Shown piece by piece: positions 23,546 through 36,239 of a stretch of DNA of 64,000 bases. The stretch is from Garcia nutans (Eukaryota; Streptophyta; Magnoliopsida; Malpighiales; Euphorbiaceae), in contig CANTUV010000032.1 in assembly GCA_947685225.1 (NCBI GenBank), positions 26,171,501 to 26,235,500 on the forward strand. Direction: 5' to 3'. Made by a program: the position numbers and the translations under genes. A model generated the notes under the pieces. It made no database searches. It saw nothing but the letters and a program-made list of their open reading frames with translations, and was not told where the DNA came from. Positions within the stretch are counted from its first letter, which is position 1; each line of letters opens with the position of its first letter.

Positions 23546-24347
23546 AAGTTTAAATTTTTGAGAAATCTAAAATTAATATACAAGTAATTAAATAATAAAA
23601 TATTTAAATAAACAAAGATAGTTAAACAAAAATGATATATAATATATAATAAATTATTTTAAATGTAAAATAATAAATAAATTATTTAAATAAATAAATA
23701 AAATATATAATTAATGTTTACATATCACTCCATTCCTAAGCCTATAAACAGCCCCTTCCCCCATTTATCTCATTTATCAATAATTCCTACGAACTATTCT
23801 TGGAGAAAAGATAAAAAAGTTTAAAGGTTCACCATTAGAGAGTGAGCAACATGAATAGAAGAATATTGTGTTATTAGCAAATTTTGAGAGAATTCCAAGC
23901 CTTTAAATCCTTTTTAGAGAATACTAAAGTGTAATTGGGCATTTTCCTAAAGGAAATCTCCCTTCGATTCAACAACAATTGTAAGATCTGAATGTAACAT
24001 TTTGAATATAAACTCTTCTTTTAATTATAGTTCATACCTTATTTTCGTCATTTTCCTTATTTTTATCTTGATTTTGGGTGAACTAATATTTTAATCATGG
24101 GATAGTGAAATTATATAATTATCCATCAATAGTTTACTAACATGTTTACTGCCATGATATAGGAAAGCAATTTATGAGGATTTGCTTTTATAATTTTTTT
24201 ATTGTTTTTATTATTTGTATATGGATATATATTATTGTGTAGTTGCATTACATTAGAATTTGTTGTTAGTAAAGATAGTAATATGAAATCCATGCATAGA
24301 TTGCTAACATATAATTAATTAAGTGTCACCATCAAACTCGGCCTTTT
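23546..24347. other. unassigned; LTR-like promoter sequence, low confidence
   Basis: No coding sequence. 23740-24000 has CCTATAAACAGCCCC followed by a leader-like stretch (TTCGATTCAACAACAATTG). This looks like the transcription start and R region of an LTR or a gene promoter. If LTR A (24353-57772) is removed this sequence joins 57778 onward, where an AGTGGTGACTCC motif typical of Tat/Ogre-type elements occurs. The two may be halves of one older element. Confidence 0.3.
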
Positions 24348-26762
24348 GTATATGTAACATCCCTAAATAATCCTATTAATGAATTATTAAGAGATGCTAC
24401 CAAAGTCTTTACACTATACAATTCAAAATCAAAGTTCTAGCCTACAGTTAAAAGACGCAGCCATGGCAATCCTTAGAGCCACGCCTGTATGACTCAAACC
24501 TCCTCTATCACAAACTAAAATTTCCTCTGATAGTTTCATTCTTTAAACCATGCTCGTGTCTTTCCATGTACATGCCCATGTCTAATCATGGCCATGTCAT
24601 GGGAAAGCCATAATTTTTACCATTTAAAACAGCCTGCAAAGGCACGCTCCTAATATGTACACATTCATTTTCACCCCAATTTCCTTGTTCTCCAGTAATC
24701 ACCCACAATTTTAACCAAAACTCCAAACTTCGATCAACATATATACATGGTAAGCGAATTGCATAACTATTTATTTATTCCCAAATCAAATATACAAAGA
24801 TATAATCTACAATCATGAAGATTATAAAAATCTCTAAGTATGCATAATTATACAATTGTCATTAGGAATTTAAAATATTGCTATGTGAATTGAAATAAAT
24901 ATTTAACACAAAATCTTTCTATAACCACCTTGTTGTGATGTGGTTGATCTTGAAGCTTTAGAATCTCACTCAGCTGATTCTACTCTTCTCGCCTGATCTG
25001 TGTTTCAGAAATAAATCTAACACACTAAGATATTCTTAGTAGTGCTTCTATATTTATAATTATCTAAAGAAGATAACATGAGAAAATAATTTTCAAATGA
25101 TCAAATATAGAAAAATAGAATCATTACTTTGAAGCTTTTAACAAAGATGTATAATTAAACTTAAACGCAAATTGATTAATTATAATATTAGTAAATTCAA
25201 TATTCACTTCTCTTAATTAAGTTTAATCATTAGGCAAAATTTTCTTATTTCATGTAAATTCTTCTCGCGTTGCCCACACGCATTGAATTTTAAACCTTAG
25301 ATTTAGATAACGGATTACTGATGGAAAGCAAATGTCCACAATGAAGAATATGGTCAATGGTCCACAACAGGCACAGGGAGTCCACTGATGACAAAAAAGC
25401 CCACTGTCACTGGTGACACAGAGTGTCCACTGATAGTATAAAGTGTCCGCTATCACAAAGGATGTCTACCCTCTAGCTATCTATTCAATCTAAGAATTAG
25501 GTTTAATATCAATATGGTTTGAGCAATTCACTATTCTTTCATTTTCAATCAATCATTCAATTGCAAATCACTCTATCAAAGTATTAATACATTTTTTAGT
25601 AGAACACTTTCCATCTTTTCATTCAAATGCTTTTACTTTAACTATACATTTATAAAGAATATACTTCTTAAATCAAAACTAACTATTACCTATTTAAAAC
25701 ATGTTTACTAGACATACGTTAATTCCAATCTTAAATTTATATGGTTCTATATTCAACATACTTTAAAATTTTGTAAATTTCCCTTTTCAAACTTGATCCG
25801 CATCAATTCTATGTAAATATTAATATTCTTAATCAATTATGAATTCCAACACAATTTCTATTAGAAATAGTTCCCATAACTATATTTGAACTCTAAATTT
25901 GCTTAAACCCTAAATTAGTCCTTTTTATGATTCAAAAATTGTTCCAAACGTAATTTTTAACTAAAATTATACATCACTTTTGATATCTTTCATCTCAAAG
26001 CGAATAATCAATTCATTCCTTCAAAAGGTCTCATATTAACTTTTTGTACAATAAATCTCAATCAATCAATTCTTTCACAATTAATTTAGTCAATTAAGTT
26101 CAAGTAACTTTCATATACATTAAAATAAAAAGAAAATTAAATAATGGCAAATTATGAATACACAAGGACAAATCTAATGAATTTACTTAATATAGCTCTT
26201 TCTCTCTTTTCTCAATTTTTCTTTAAGTACTTAGTGATGATTTTACTTTATCTAATGAATTCTACTAGAAATTTTGAGTTATAAGCAAAGATTCTTCAAT
26301 TTTTCATGTATGTTGCTGCAAAAGGAAGAAGAAAGGTGGAGATATGGTGAAGATGATGGTGAGGCAATTTGGATGGGAAGGAGGAGGGAAATTTTTAGTT
26401 ACACATATATATATATATAGTTTTTAGGGATTTATATTATGCGATACTCATACTGAAACTTCAGTATATTTACTTTCTCAAATTATCTCTAATTTTGACT
26501 TTTGATTCAGAAAAATCATAATAATAATTTTTATAACACTCTTATACCTTATATGCTACATTACATATATCCATATATGTAGAGTACATATATAGAATAT
26601 AAGAATATCACAGTAAATAACTATAGGAAACTCATATTCTTGATCATTAAAATATTTATATCTTTAAAAGACTATTTTAATAAGTAAATACATTAATATT
26701 TACCATTTTTCATTTCTCAATCACATTGCATAGTCATGAGTCACATTTGCATTGAGACTCAT

Positions 26763-29700
26763 TGTGAATGGGGATTTTCGTCCCTACTCCCAGTAGAATA
26801 GTTCTTGCGACTTTGACAATGTTAGGCTCTGGGCCTTAGAGAATACAAACTTAAACGCAAAGAATAGGAGTCACCACTTGAATGGGACAAGAAGATAAAA
26901 AGGGTTGGATGACTCGATTCCTGGAGAATCTCTAACCACTACTAGGTTCGAAAAGTTGGGTACGCATAGGAAAGATGAGAAATGGCTCAACACCCCCATA
27001 ACACTTGGTTCATTAGAACCAGCCTTCTTTTTAGGTCTAAATATTGTTGAATTATTAAATTATTATGACATTATCCCTATTACAAATACTATTAAAATAA
27101 ATAATATCATATTATAAATCAAACAAATTAATCAAAGATGGACACTCATACAAGATGAAAACATGCCCTTACAAATGTCTAAAATCTATAAAAATAAATA
27201 GAATCAAACACCTACCAAAAGGTAGAAAGGTGTCCCTTATAATGTCCCAAAGTCCTTAAAATAAATTAGATTACAGAAACTAAATAAATAAGGCACCCAC
27301 ATGGGGTGAAAACATGTCTTTTACAACCCCCTTTAAAAATACATATAAATCTAAGGAAAATAACAAAGCAAGAAAAAATAATATAAACATGTATGAAAAT
27401 AGTTGAATAATTAAAACAAAAAAATAAACAAATCTTAATATTAACCCGTTAACGAAAAATATGGAGTAAAACATACAACGGTCACGCTAGTCGGTTGATG
27501 AGTGGGGGTCAAAGGGGCAGCGACCCTTGCAGGGGGATCGGGGGCAACACTCCCGAAAGGTAAATGATTTATAAATTAGAGTTTTGGATCACGTTGCAAA
27601 TGATTTAAGGTCTTGGATATGCAATCATTGGCTTAGAGTTTAATTAAATAAAATTAAGGTAAGCTACCAATATTAGGGTTTTATATTTACAAGTTGAGGT
27701 TTTAATCATAAAGTCAGGATTTAAGGCTAAACATATAAAATTAGAGTTTTGGTATGCAAAGTAAAGGTTTTAAACCTAAAATTAGGGTTTTATAAACAAA
27801 TAAGGTTTTAAGTTTAAAACTAGGTTTTTAAATGCATAACTAAGGTTTGCTAATGAAATTAGGGCTTTGAGTTTAAAATAAGATTTCAGTAAAATAACAA
27901 GTCAAAACACAATATATCTGCCTAGCAGTTATATTGAACCAAACACTAGACTAACATAATCCTTTATTGAAATCTGTTAGACAATTAAACTCTATTTTAA
28001 TCATTGATAATCAAATTGATATGTACTAATAAGTCCAAACAAGTTTTTTGTTCTAGGCATGAAACCCTAAAGGTTATGCGACCGCCCAAATCATTGAGCG
28101 ATCGCACAATGCATTGGAGCAAAATCGCCTAAGTTATAGAAAGAATAGCGGCCTTGGCATGTGATTTAATTGGAATGTAAGATGTTTATGCAACCCCAAT
28201 AGCCAACTTAGCGACCGCACAACATAATGAGCTAAATCAACTAACTTACAGAGAAGGTCACGGTCTTAGCGTGCGGTGAAGTTAGGATGTGAGGAAGTTG
28301 TGTGACAGCACCAATACCTTGAGTGACTGCACAATTCAGTAACCTGAAAACCTAAAAGTGGTAGAAGCAATAGCGGTCACTCCGTGCGATGCATCCTCAA
28401 TGCCCAACCAATTGTGCAACTATCCCATCTACCTGTGTGATTGCATAGGTCCAACAAGTTTGAATTTTAGTACCAAATATATTGGATCAATGATAATTAG
28501 ACACGTGGATGAAGAAATTCAAATTAAATGGTAATATTATATTGTGTGACTACACAAATGTTTTGTGCGACTGCACAAGGACATGATATCATAGGCTTAC
28601 ATGATTCTGTCAGATCATCAAATCTTATCATTGGAGTTAGCTGTTAACGAGATATTTGAATTATGCAATCGCACAAAATGAATTATGACAGCACAAGATG
28701 TCTCAGCAATCAATTTAGTGGAAGATAACTTCTAAACATATGGAACCACTTCAAAGGGCTAGTTCAAGTCCTTATGGCTATAAATATCTTAAGAAACATC
28801 TTATTTAAGGGTAACTGTGACTTATATAGCCGAGGAAAACTACTTTCAATTTGTTGTATTATAATTAACATTTTTATTGATTGAGTGTTAGGTGTGAACA
28901 TCAAAAACACCATTGTAAGTTGAGCGTTAGCTTGGAAACACTTAGGTTTTAGAGTGAGCCTTGGGAATACTCTTGTAAGGATTGTGAGGATTAAACTCAA
29001 ACCTTGTGGAAGTTGGGTGCGAGCTTGTGAAAACACCAGGTTAGAGTTGAGCTTGTAAAAACTCAAGATTAGTGGAATCTTAACAAGTCGTTAAGGAAGT
29101 GGATATAGGATTGAGGTAAATCCGAACCACTATAAACTCCATGTCTTCATTCTTCTCTACTCTGCTCAATCTTCATCTTGATTTTTATCGTCTTGCTTTT
29201 AAAGTTTTAATTTATCATCACTACTTCAATCAACCAATTCAACCCCCCTCTTGGTTGCTAGTTTAGGACAACAAAACTGATGTTTTACCTTAGAGATTTA
29301 AATGCCCTGCGTCAATCTTATTTTTGGTCGAGTAATATTACTCCAGGGTTTCTTGCTTTTTGCCTCTCCTGTGTTTTTAATTTTTTTTTTTTGCCTTCTT
29401 TGTTTCCTTTCATCTGCCACTACCTATTTTTTCCTAATGGGTGGCCCCCCTCTAATTTTTTATTATGGCTCTCCTTTTATAATGGTAATTAGGTTTAATC
29501 AAATTCCATTTTGGTTATAAAGTACCGATTGTATCATAAAACCTTCTATTTATCTGAATCTCTGAAAATTTAAGCCCAATTAGGACATTTAAAACAAAAT
29601 AAAGTAGAATTAGGCTAGAATTAAGACTCATGGCGAAGTGGCCAAGGTCAATTTGCCATAGGCTTGAATTAGCTTAGCCAATTCATCATACTTTGGCTTT

Positions 29701-29805
29701 TAATGTTGTACTAGTCTTGGTTTGGGCTTTTAAATTGGATCGAATATAATTTAGGTTTTTAAATTAGAATTAAATTTAGTTTGAGCCAAAATTAAGGGTC
29801 TATCA
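26763..29805 (-). repeat. 3' LTR of the Ogre/Tat-like element
   Basis: It aligns with the 5' LTR along its whole length: GGAGTCACCACTTGAATGGG against GAAGTCACCACCCGGATGGG, then the TAGGTTCGAAAAGTT, CAAACAAATTAATCAAAGATG and ATTAGGGTTTTAT blocks. The left edge TGTGAATGGGG is at 26763 and the right edge GGGTCTATCA at 29805. A Sirevirus-like solo LTR at 27975-29273 interrupts it. Confidence 0.85.
27975..29273 (+). mobile_element. solo LTR, Sirevirus-like (Ty1/copia)
   Basis: It is 1299 bp, TGTTAGACAATT...GGACAACA, absent from the equivalent place of the other LTR (about 52354), which defines the insertion precisely. Flanks AAATC and AAACT each differ by one base from AAATT in the unoccupied LTR, as expected for a decayed 5-bp duplication. 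The 3' end TTCAACCCCCCTCTTGGTTG is typical of Sirevirus LTR ends. The interior holds repeated GCGACCGCACAA- and GCGATCGCACAA-like motifs between 28075 and 28700. Confidence 0.75.
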
Positions 29806-29815
29806 TTTTTCTCCA
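29806..29815 (-). promoter_or_regulatory. polypurine tract of the Ogre/Tat-like element
   Basis: On the minus strand GGAGAAAAA directly precedes the 3' LTR start TGATAGACCC. This is where plus-strand DNA synthesis would be primed, and it identifies 26763-29805 as the 3' LTR. Confidence 0.65.
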
Positions 29816-29874
29816 TGCTTAAACGATCTTGATTCTATTAAAAGAGAGTGAAAAGCAATTTGCCTTGATAGATT

Positions 29875-30665
29875 AATGCTGATTTTGGATACCTCAAAAA
29901 ATTCGGACTGGCTTATGTATTTAAAATAAACCTGAGTTGGTTTGAATGCTTCAAGAAATCTAGAATTTTCTATGAATGCTTCAATAAATCCAAACTAGTT
30001 TGGGTATTTCAAATAAACCCAAGCTATTTTGGATGCTTCAAATAAATCCATAATTTGTTTGGGAACCTCAGATAAATTCAAGCTAGTATGAGTGCTTCAA
30101 ATAAACTTGGGACCTTTAAGTAGATGTTTCAATAAATCCAAGCTAGCGTGGGTGCATTAGTAAACCCAAGATCTTTTGATGGATGCCTAAACAAATTTGA
30201 TATAAGCTAAAGGTTTGGATACTTTACCAAATCTATAAAACTACATTGTTTGGATACTTCAACAAATCTAATATAGGATGGATGCTTGGATGTTTTACCA
30301 AATTCGCAAAACTATATCATTAAGATACTTCTACAAATCCAGTATAGGCTAGATGTTTGAATGCTTTACCAAATCTGCAAAACTATACCATTAGGATATT
30401 TCAACAAAACCAATATACACTGGATGTTTGGATGTTTTACCAAATCTGTAAAACTACAATGTCAGGATACTTCAACAAATCCAATATAAGCTGGATGCTT
30501 GGATGTTTTACCAAATTTGTAAAATTGTGCCATCAGGATACTTTAATAAATCCAATATAGTTTGGATATTTAGATACTTCAACAAATCTACAAAATTACT
30601 CCGTTAGGATACTTCAACAAATCCAATATATGTTAGAGATTTGGATGCTTTAACAAATCTATTGG
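29875..30665. repeat. tandem repeats, ~70 bp, in the 3' region
   Basis: From 30200 to 30665 about seven units of roughly 70-72 bp recur, each with TTTGGATG(C/T)TTTACCAAATCTG, TAAAACTA and GATACTTCAACAAATCCAATATA. 29880-30190 has a looser, more diverged version (GGATGCTTCAAATAAATCC). They lie between the last coding remnant and the polypurine tract, i.e. in the 3' untranslated region, where Ogre-type elements are known to carry tandem repeats. Confidence 0.85.
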
Positions 30666-30744
30666 GGGTTTGATTCTAAATATTTTGATAATTCCTAAAA
30701 AAATGTCTACCTTCACAGAAATAGATCTTTATCTTGATTCTTAG

Positions 30745-30958
30745 GAATGGACATCTGTCCTAAATCGACTCCAGCTCTTCCAACTAGACTAACCTTCTGT
30801 CATTTGTATCTTCATTCATTTGAGAGTTTTGGATTTTTTAGCCACTTTTTTCATTCTTTAATGGACCTTAGTCATACATCGACTTCAGCTCTTCTTAGCT
30901 TGACTGACCTTCTGTCATTTATATTTTCATTCATTTGAGAGTTTTGGCTTTCTTCTAG
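30745..30958. repeat. two-copy direct repeat, ~110 bp
   Basis: The block CGACTCCAGCTCTTC..ACCTTCTGTCATTTGTATCTTCATTCATTTGAGAGTTTTGG at about 30768-30835 recurs at about 30880-30948 with few changes. It is part of the repetitive 3' region of the Ogre/Tat-like element. Confidence 0.7.
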
Positions 30959-32159
30959 TAACTTATTCTATATCTTCTCTTGTTGTAAAAATTATGTATT
31001 TTTTAGCCATCATATCCTCTCTTTTCCCTCTGCATGGCAAAATATTGAAAGGGAGTCTAAAAATATTTTATACATGCATAAACTCAAAAATGAAAAAAGA
31101 GAAGTTTTGTCCCCTGTGTAGGCTCAAACAAATGATCTTATTCCTATACATGCTCTGACTGATGTTTATATTTTGTCTCTTTCTCTGCACATGCATACAT
31201 CTCTACTATCTTTTGTAAATGGCCTCTCATGCCCCTTGATTTCATATCTGCATTTAATTATTTACTTCACAGGGTGTCTACTGTTCATTTTGACAAAGAA
31301 TAGGCAACTCAAGGCAAAATGTAGTGAGATATGCTCATATATGTGTGTATGCATGATATGCATAAATGATACTTATAGTGGTTATACTAACTCACAGACT
31401 GAGGTGATAGGCTGAAGAACTTAATTGGTACCTTCCAGATGCTCGTTCAGGTCTTGTATTAGAACAACAGCAGACTTCACATCTATGGCTTTATCTCCAA
31501 GATGAAAACATGAGTAGCGGGGCCCAAGTAAGGTAGTTAAAGACATAAGAGATACCTATTTTAGCCCGTGATTCAACACATTGGTTGTGTAACACCCCGA
31601 TACTCCATATAAGTACTATACATATACCTAATATACATACAGTAAGTATATAAAGTATAAGGATGTCACTTTTCGTTTCAAATTAAAAACCTGTAACAGA
31701 GTTCAAAGCACAATGCATTAATTTAAAGAGCATTTACAAAATCATTATACTTTTAATGATCTTTCATATATATAATAATCTTATCTTTATCAAACTTCAT
31801 TTATACATATAAATACACTCTTGTCAGAAATACATCATAATTAAAAGTTATACATGTATGCATCACTCTCTAGTTGGTCTCGACAAACTCTTACTCTTCT
31901 TGTGGCATAACGAAAGACTTCATATCTTCCACCTAGTCACCTGCGCGATTACATATCTGCGCTAAGCCCGAGAGCTTAGTAGTACAAATATAACATATAA
32001 ACATACATTATAGAAATTCTAACATATAATGATATATCAATTCCATGTACCATTAGTTTTCTTATCATGTTTTTTTTTTCCTTTTGAATTGCACCTTTCA
32101 TAAATCTCAACTAATTTCATATATTATATACATATATACATATCATTATCACCAACCAC

Positions 32160-32436
32160 CATCCATCATTAATACTCACAATCAATATATCAATACACAC
32201 ATTACACATCATACTTCATAACATTATTTTATTTACAATTCACCAATCATAATCCATCACCACTACTCACAATCAATATATCAATACACACATTACACAT
32301 CATACTTCATAACATTATTTTATTCACAATTCACCAATCATAATCCATCACTACTACTCACAATCAATATATCAATACACACATTACACATCATACTTCA
32401 TAACATTATTTTATTCACAATTCACCAATCATGAAT
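32160..32436. repeat. 91-bp unit, three tandem copies
   Basis: The block ACTCACAATCAATATATC..ACATTATTTTATT(T/C)ACAATTCACCAATCA begins at about 32174, 32265 and 32356, a 91-bp period. The copies are nearly identical, so this expansion is younger than the surrounding LTR. Confidence 0.9.
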
Positions 32437-33741
32437 CACATTTCCAACAAGTCAACCATAGATCTTATTACTCGTCTATTTCAACATTTGTATATCACAT
32501 TGACAACAAAGACAGACTCGGGCCCAAAAGACACTAATATGCCATTCGACTTTCAGAGTTAATGCTTTGGTTTTATTATCACATTCATCAATATCATAAT
32601 CCCAACTAGGCTTCAAGGATTAGGTTCAACCAAGCTTCAAGGGGAACAAAGCATGCTAAGTATCAACCCAACTTGGCTTCAAGAACCAACCTAACCTAGC
32701 TTCAAGGGTTGTAACATCTCAATTAGGCTTCAAGGATCAAATCCAACCTAACTTCAAGAGATTGTTACTATTATTAGGCATGCCACCAACAACAAACTCT
32801 GAAAATAGAATAACACATTAGCCACACAATTCATTGATTATTTCATCATCAATATCATTTTCAATTCTCATCATCATCTAGGCAAACATGCCTTATTTCT
32901 TTCAATTGAATCGTCATAGCCAATCACAATGGCTTCACATCACATTTGAGTTATCATAGCCAATCACAATGGCTTTACATCACATTATATCTCAAATCAC
33001 ATTTAACATTTCATCATTGATATATATATATATATACAATATCAATTACATTAACTAAACAAATATATCTTTATTCAATCATATCATCTAGACATGCTTC
33101 AATCATATCTTTCACGTCATTATAACTCAGAACATTAGTTTCATATCTCTTTATGTCTCAATTCACAATATACACTTCATCATTCAAGCATGCACAATTA
33201 ATTTCCTTGCACATGTATCTTAAATTCATCGTCATATAAATAACATGTCCATTTATTTCATTTCAATCATTATTATCAACCATGATGATATCACATTTCA
33301 TCATTTCTCAAGACACATTAACACCATTCATTATTAAAACATTTATCATAACAAATTGCATTGCACATACCTTTTTGGATGATCATTATAGCTTTCACAC
33401 TATACAAATAATAACATTAGTCACATTGTATTAAAGATATAGTAATTTACTTAACACATTTATACTAAATGTGTTAAGTCTCAAAATCATACAAAAGAAT
33501 ACATCAATGTAAGTTTGTACTTACCTCAAAAACTACTCCCATCAATCTATACATTTCCTTTTCTTCCAAGAATCTTCAACACTTAGGTTAGAGCAATTCA
33601 ACTTCTTCACAACCTAATCCAAAAGGAATAATACACACTTATTTACAATTACACATGAAGTCTAATGCAATTATTCACTTATTAGTCTCATATTAGACCC
33701 ATAGATCACAAATTATAAGCCAACTCATCTATCCAAGGCCC

Positions 33742-33872
33742 CACGGTCGTGGCCTCACAACCCCACGGCCGTGGGTTATCAAACAAATCTGCCCATTTTT
33801 TTCCAGAACCCCCCACGGGCGTGTCCTTCACTTGCCACGACTGTGGCACTCATTTGCCACGACCGTGGCATC
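33742..33872. repeat. dyad-symmetric CCACGG(C/T)CGTGG block in the LTR
   Basis: Within 130 bp stand CCACGGTCGTGG, CCACGGCCGTGG (a perfect 12-bp palindrome), CCACGGGCGTG, CCACGACTGTGG and CCACGACCGTGG. They form a GC-rich island in AT-rich DNA at a place in the LTR comparable to the dyad block at 6185-6555. Confidence 0.8.
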
Positions 33873-34313
33873 CAACTAGCCTCTATTCCGGACCAAACTC
33901 ATGTATTTTGTATTTCAAGCTTCAATAAACACAATTATATAGAAAAACCCAAGATAATAAGTGATCAAACTCACAACATACATCAATAATCAACTAATTT
34001 AACACTTAGATAACTTCAACATATCTATACACTTCACTCTTTCATTATCATCATCTTCACACCCCAACTCTACCAAATATATACACAATCACTAGAAATC
34101 AACACAAGGAAATAAATACTTACTTGCATCTTTGCCAAATCTTCAATCTAAATCTTCAATTCTCTTAAAGCCCTTAAGAATTTGGTGTGAAAGTAAAATA
34201 AAATCACATCTCTCTCTCTTCCTCTCTCTCTCTCTCTCTCCACGTCAAGAACAAGAAGAAGAAGAAGAAGAAGAAAGAAAGAAAGTCTTCTTTCTTTAAT
34301 CACTTATCATATA

Positions 34314-34356
<43 letters not shown>

Positions 34357-34718
34357 TAATATATTTAATTATTTCTAAAAACCTCCACCACACCTTTTTT
34401 TTCTCTTTTGACTTTTCTTTTCTTCTTTTTCTATTATTATTATTATTATTATTTATTAATTATATAAATTCACTTTTTCCTACACCATTTTATACATTAG
34501 GTATATGAGATGTATATGTTGGTATATGTATATCTCTTTTATATTGCATTTATATTTTCCATACTTCCCAAATACCACAATACTCTAAAACTTTTAGGGT
34601 ATATTTTGGGATATTACAGGTTGGTAACTTCTTCTTAACCTTGTCAATGATCCATTTATTGGCCACATTTACCCAATACATCCTTTAAAGGTTTGATGGT
34701 GCAACATATTTCCCTAAA

Positions 34719-36239
34719 CTTGAAGGCTCGTATGACAAAAACACTTTTTTTCTTTTTTTTTTCTTTTTTTAAATCACATATTGACTTTGTCAAATTAGTG
34801 TCAATATACCTCAGGGCTCTATTTTTTCAAACTAATACATTTATAATGTGAAAACCCTAGTTACCGTACTAAACTCGAAAATCATTTTTATTTGAACAGG
34901 AAATATTGCACTTCAGATAAGCACATACACATTACTTGGCCAAAGGACTTATTAGGTTTAAATATTATCAATCTCACATACATGCTTTTTTAAATAATCT
35001 CTATTAATATACTCTACTTGCCAAAAGAGATCAACATGTCTTTAATAAGCTTAAAATGGGGTCTTATAATAGACATGGATTAAGCGAAGGTCATTTTTTA
35101 GCAGGAGCCGATTTTACACAAGTGACAAACTTTCACACTATAAGCTTTCTTGTGGAATTCTTAAACTCTAAGCATCACTTTCACCTTTAAGCCATCTTAT
35201 TATCTTGCTTTATGAAAAGATAGAACTTGAAATCTTGCTTTACAAAAATACAGAATTTGAAATATTACTTCATAAAAAGATAGGGCTGAGTTTTTTTGTC
35301 TCCTTGGCAAAAATTTTGTTCTTATTAGGATGATATTTGCTTTCCTTTTCTTCTTCTCTTTTTTTCTTTCTTTCTTTCTTTTTTTATCTTTTCTTTTCTC
35401 TTTTTTTCTTTTTTCTTTTCTCTTATCTTTAGTTTTTTTGTCCTAGTTCTAAAAGAGTTGTAGTGTTTTGCACCATTTTTATGCTTTTGACTTATGGATG
35501 AATAGACTAAGACAAGTATGCTTCAGTATGGATGAGTCTTTTATTACCTTGATGTTATCTCAATGATGAAATAGATTTAAGATATTAGGTCTAGTTCAGG
35601 CAAACTTCAACTATCCATATGGTCTTGACTATGCATCTTTTTCTTTAATCTTCTTGCCCCTTAGTACCTCAACGATCATCAGACTTATTATAAATGTTAC
35701 AATAGCTTAGCGTAAGTTATTAGGGTTTATAAGCTAATAAAAAGCAAGCTAAAATCTTATATAGGCTCAAAGGGACAAACTAGAGGTTGATGATAACATA
35801 GTGGATATTAGTTGTTAGCTCAACAAACAATACCTATATCAACTCTCTCTTAAATAATCAGAGTTTAATTTCATCTCAAAAGTTTGTCAAACCATATTCT
35901 AAAATTAACCAGGACCTAGACACTAATAATTATGCAGGAGCCCTCTAAGTATGCATATACAGCTCAATGCTATAGAATTACTCCTTCACCTAGTAAAGTC
36001 ATTTGAATAATGACACATAGATATGATAATTTATGAATATCAAGCTAGACTCGTCATCAGTTGAGCACCAAAATGAACAAAGACCAATAAAAATATTAAG
36101 GTAACAAAAATAATTTATTTGCAAAAACATAAATATAACAATTTAAAAAAAACACCAAATAAAGAAAATGAAATGAAAACCACCCAAGCCAAGGGAAGAT
36201 TATTGAATTGAAGTCAAAAAAGCTTCATCTACTTAGACA
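34719..36239. other. interior of the Ogre/Tat-like element, nothing coding seen
   Basis: Between the unidentified remnant and gag there is no protease, RT, RNase H or integrase signature on the minus strand. Pyrimidine-rich runs occur at 34740-34765 and 35345-35430. Either pol was deleted or the element never had it. Confidence 0.5.

Larger units (their letters stand above)
31588..34618 (-). mobile_element. solo LTR (Ty3/gypsy), reverse, TSD GGTTG
   Basis: It is 3031 bp, TGTAACACCCC at 31588 to GGGATATTACA at 34618, with a perfect GGTTG duplication at 31583-31587 and 34619-34623. Reverse landmarks match the forward LTRs at 1-1661 and 4372-15689: TGCGCGATTACATATCTGCGCTAAG, GGCTTCAAGGATTAGGTTC, and CTTACCTCAAAAACTACTCCC. 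It is inserted in the interior of the Ogre/Tat-like element. It contains a triplicated 91-bp unit, a dyad motif block, and GA/ATA microsatellites (about 34205-34350). Confidence 0.92.
31430..34715 (-). pseudogene. unidentified coding remnant, split by a solo LTR
   Basis: On the minus strand, with the solo LTR 31588-34618 and one GGTTG removed, one frame runs about 75 codons with a single TAG. It reads RMYWVNVANKWIIDKVKKKL, then LNHGL, then after the stop SLMSLTTLLGPRYSCFHLGD and KSAVVLIQDLNEHLEG. The lysine-rich and hydrophobic pattern and the open frame on both sides of the insertion suggest real former coding sequence. It lies downstream of gag in the Ogre/Tat-like element. I do not recognise the family; it could be an extra ORF or a captured host fragment. 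Confidence 0.4.

Noticed and set aside
26532..26612. End of an LTR at 26612 with GTAAA as target duplication
   Set aside because: The alternative with LTR B starting at 26532 and LTR A resuming at 57522 gives two consistent duplications and correct LTR ends, whereas 26612 leaves the right side unexplained.
29280..29520. Overlapping 70-residue frames, hydrophobic
   Set aside because: They fall in the 3' LTR of the Ogre/Tat-like element, and the corresponding LTR (52353-52577) has a different, unconserved reading.
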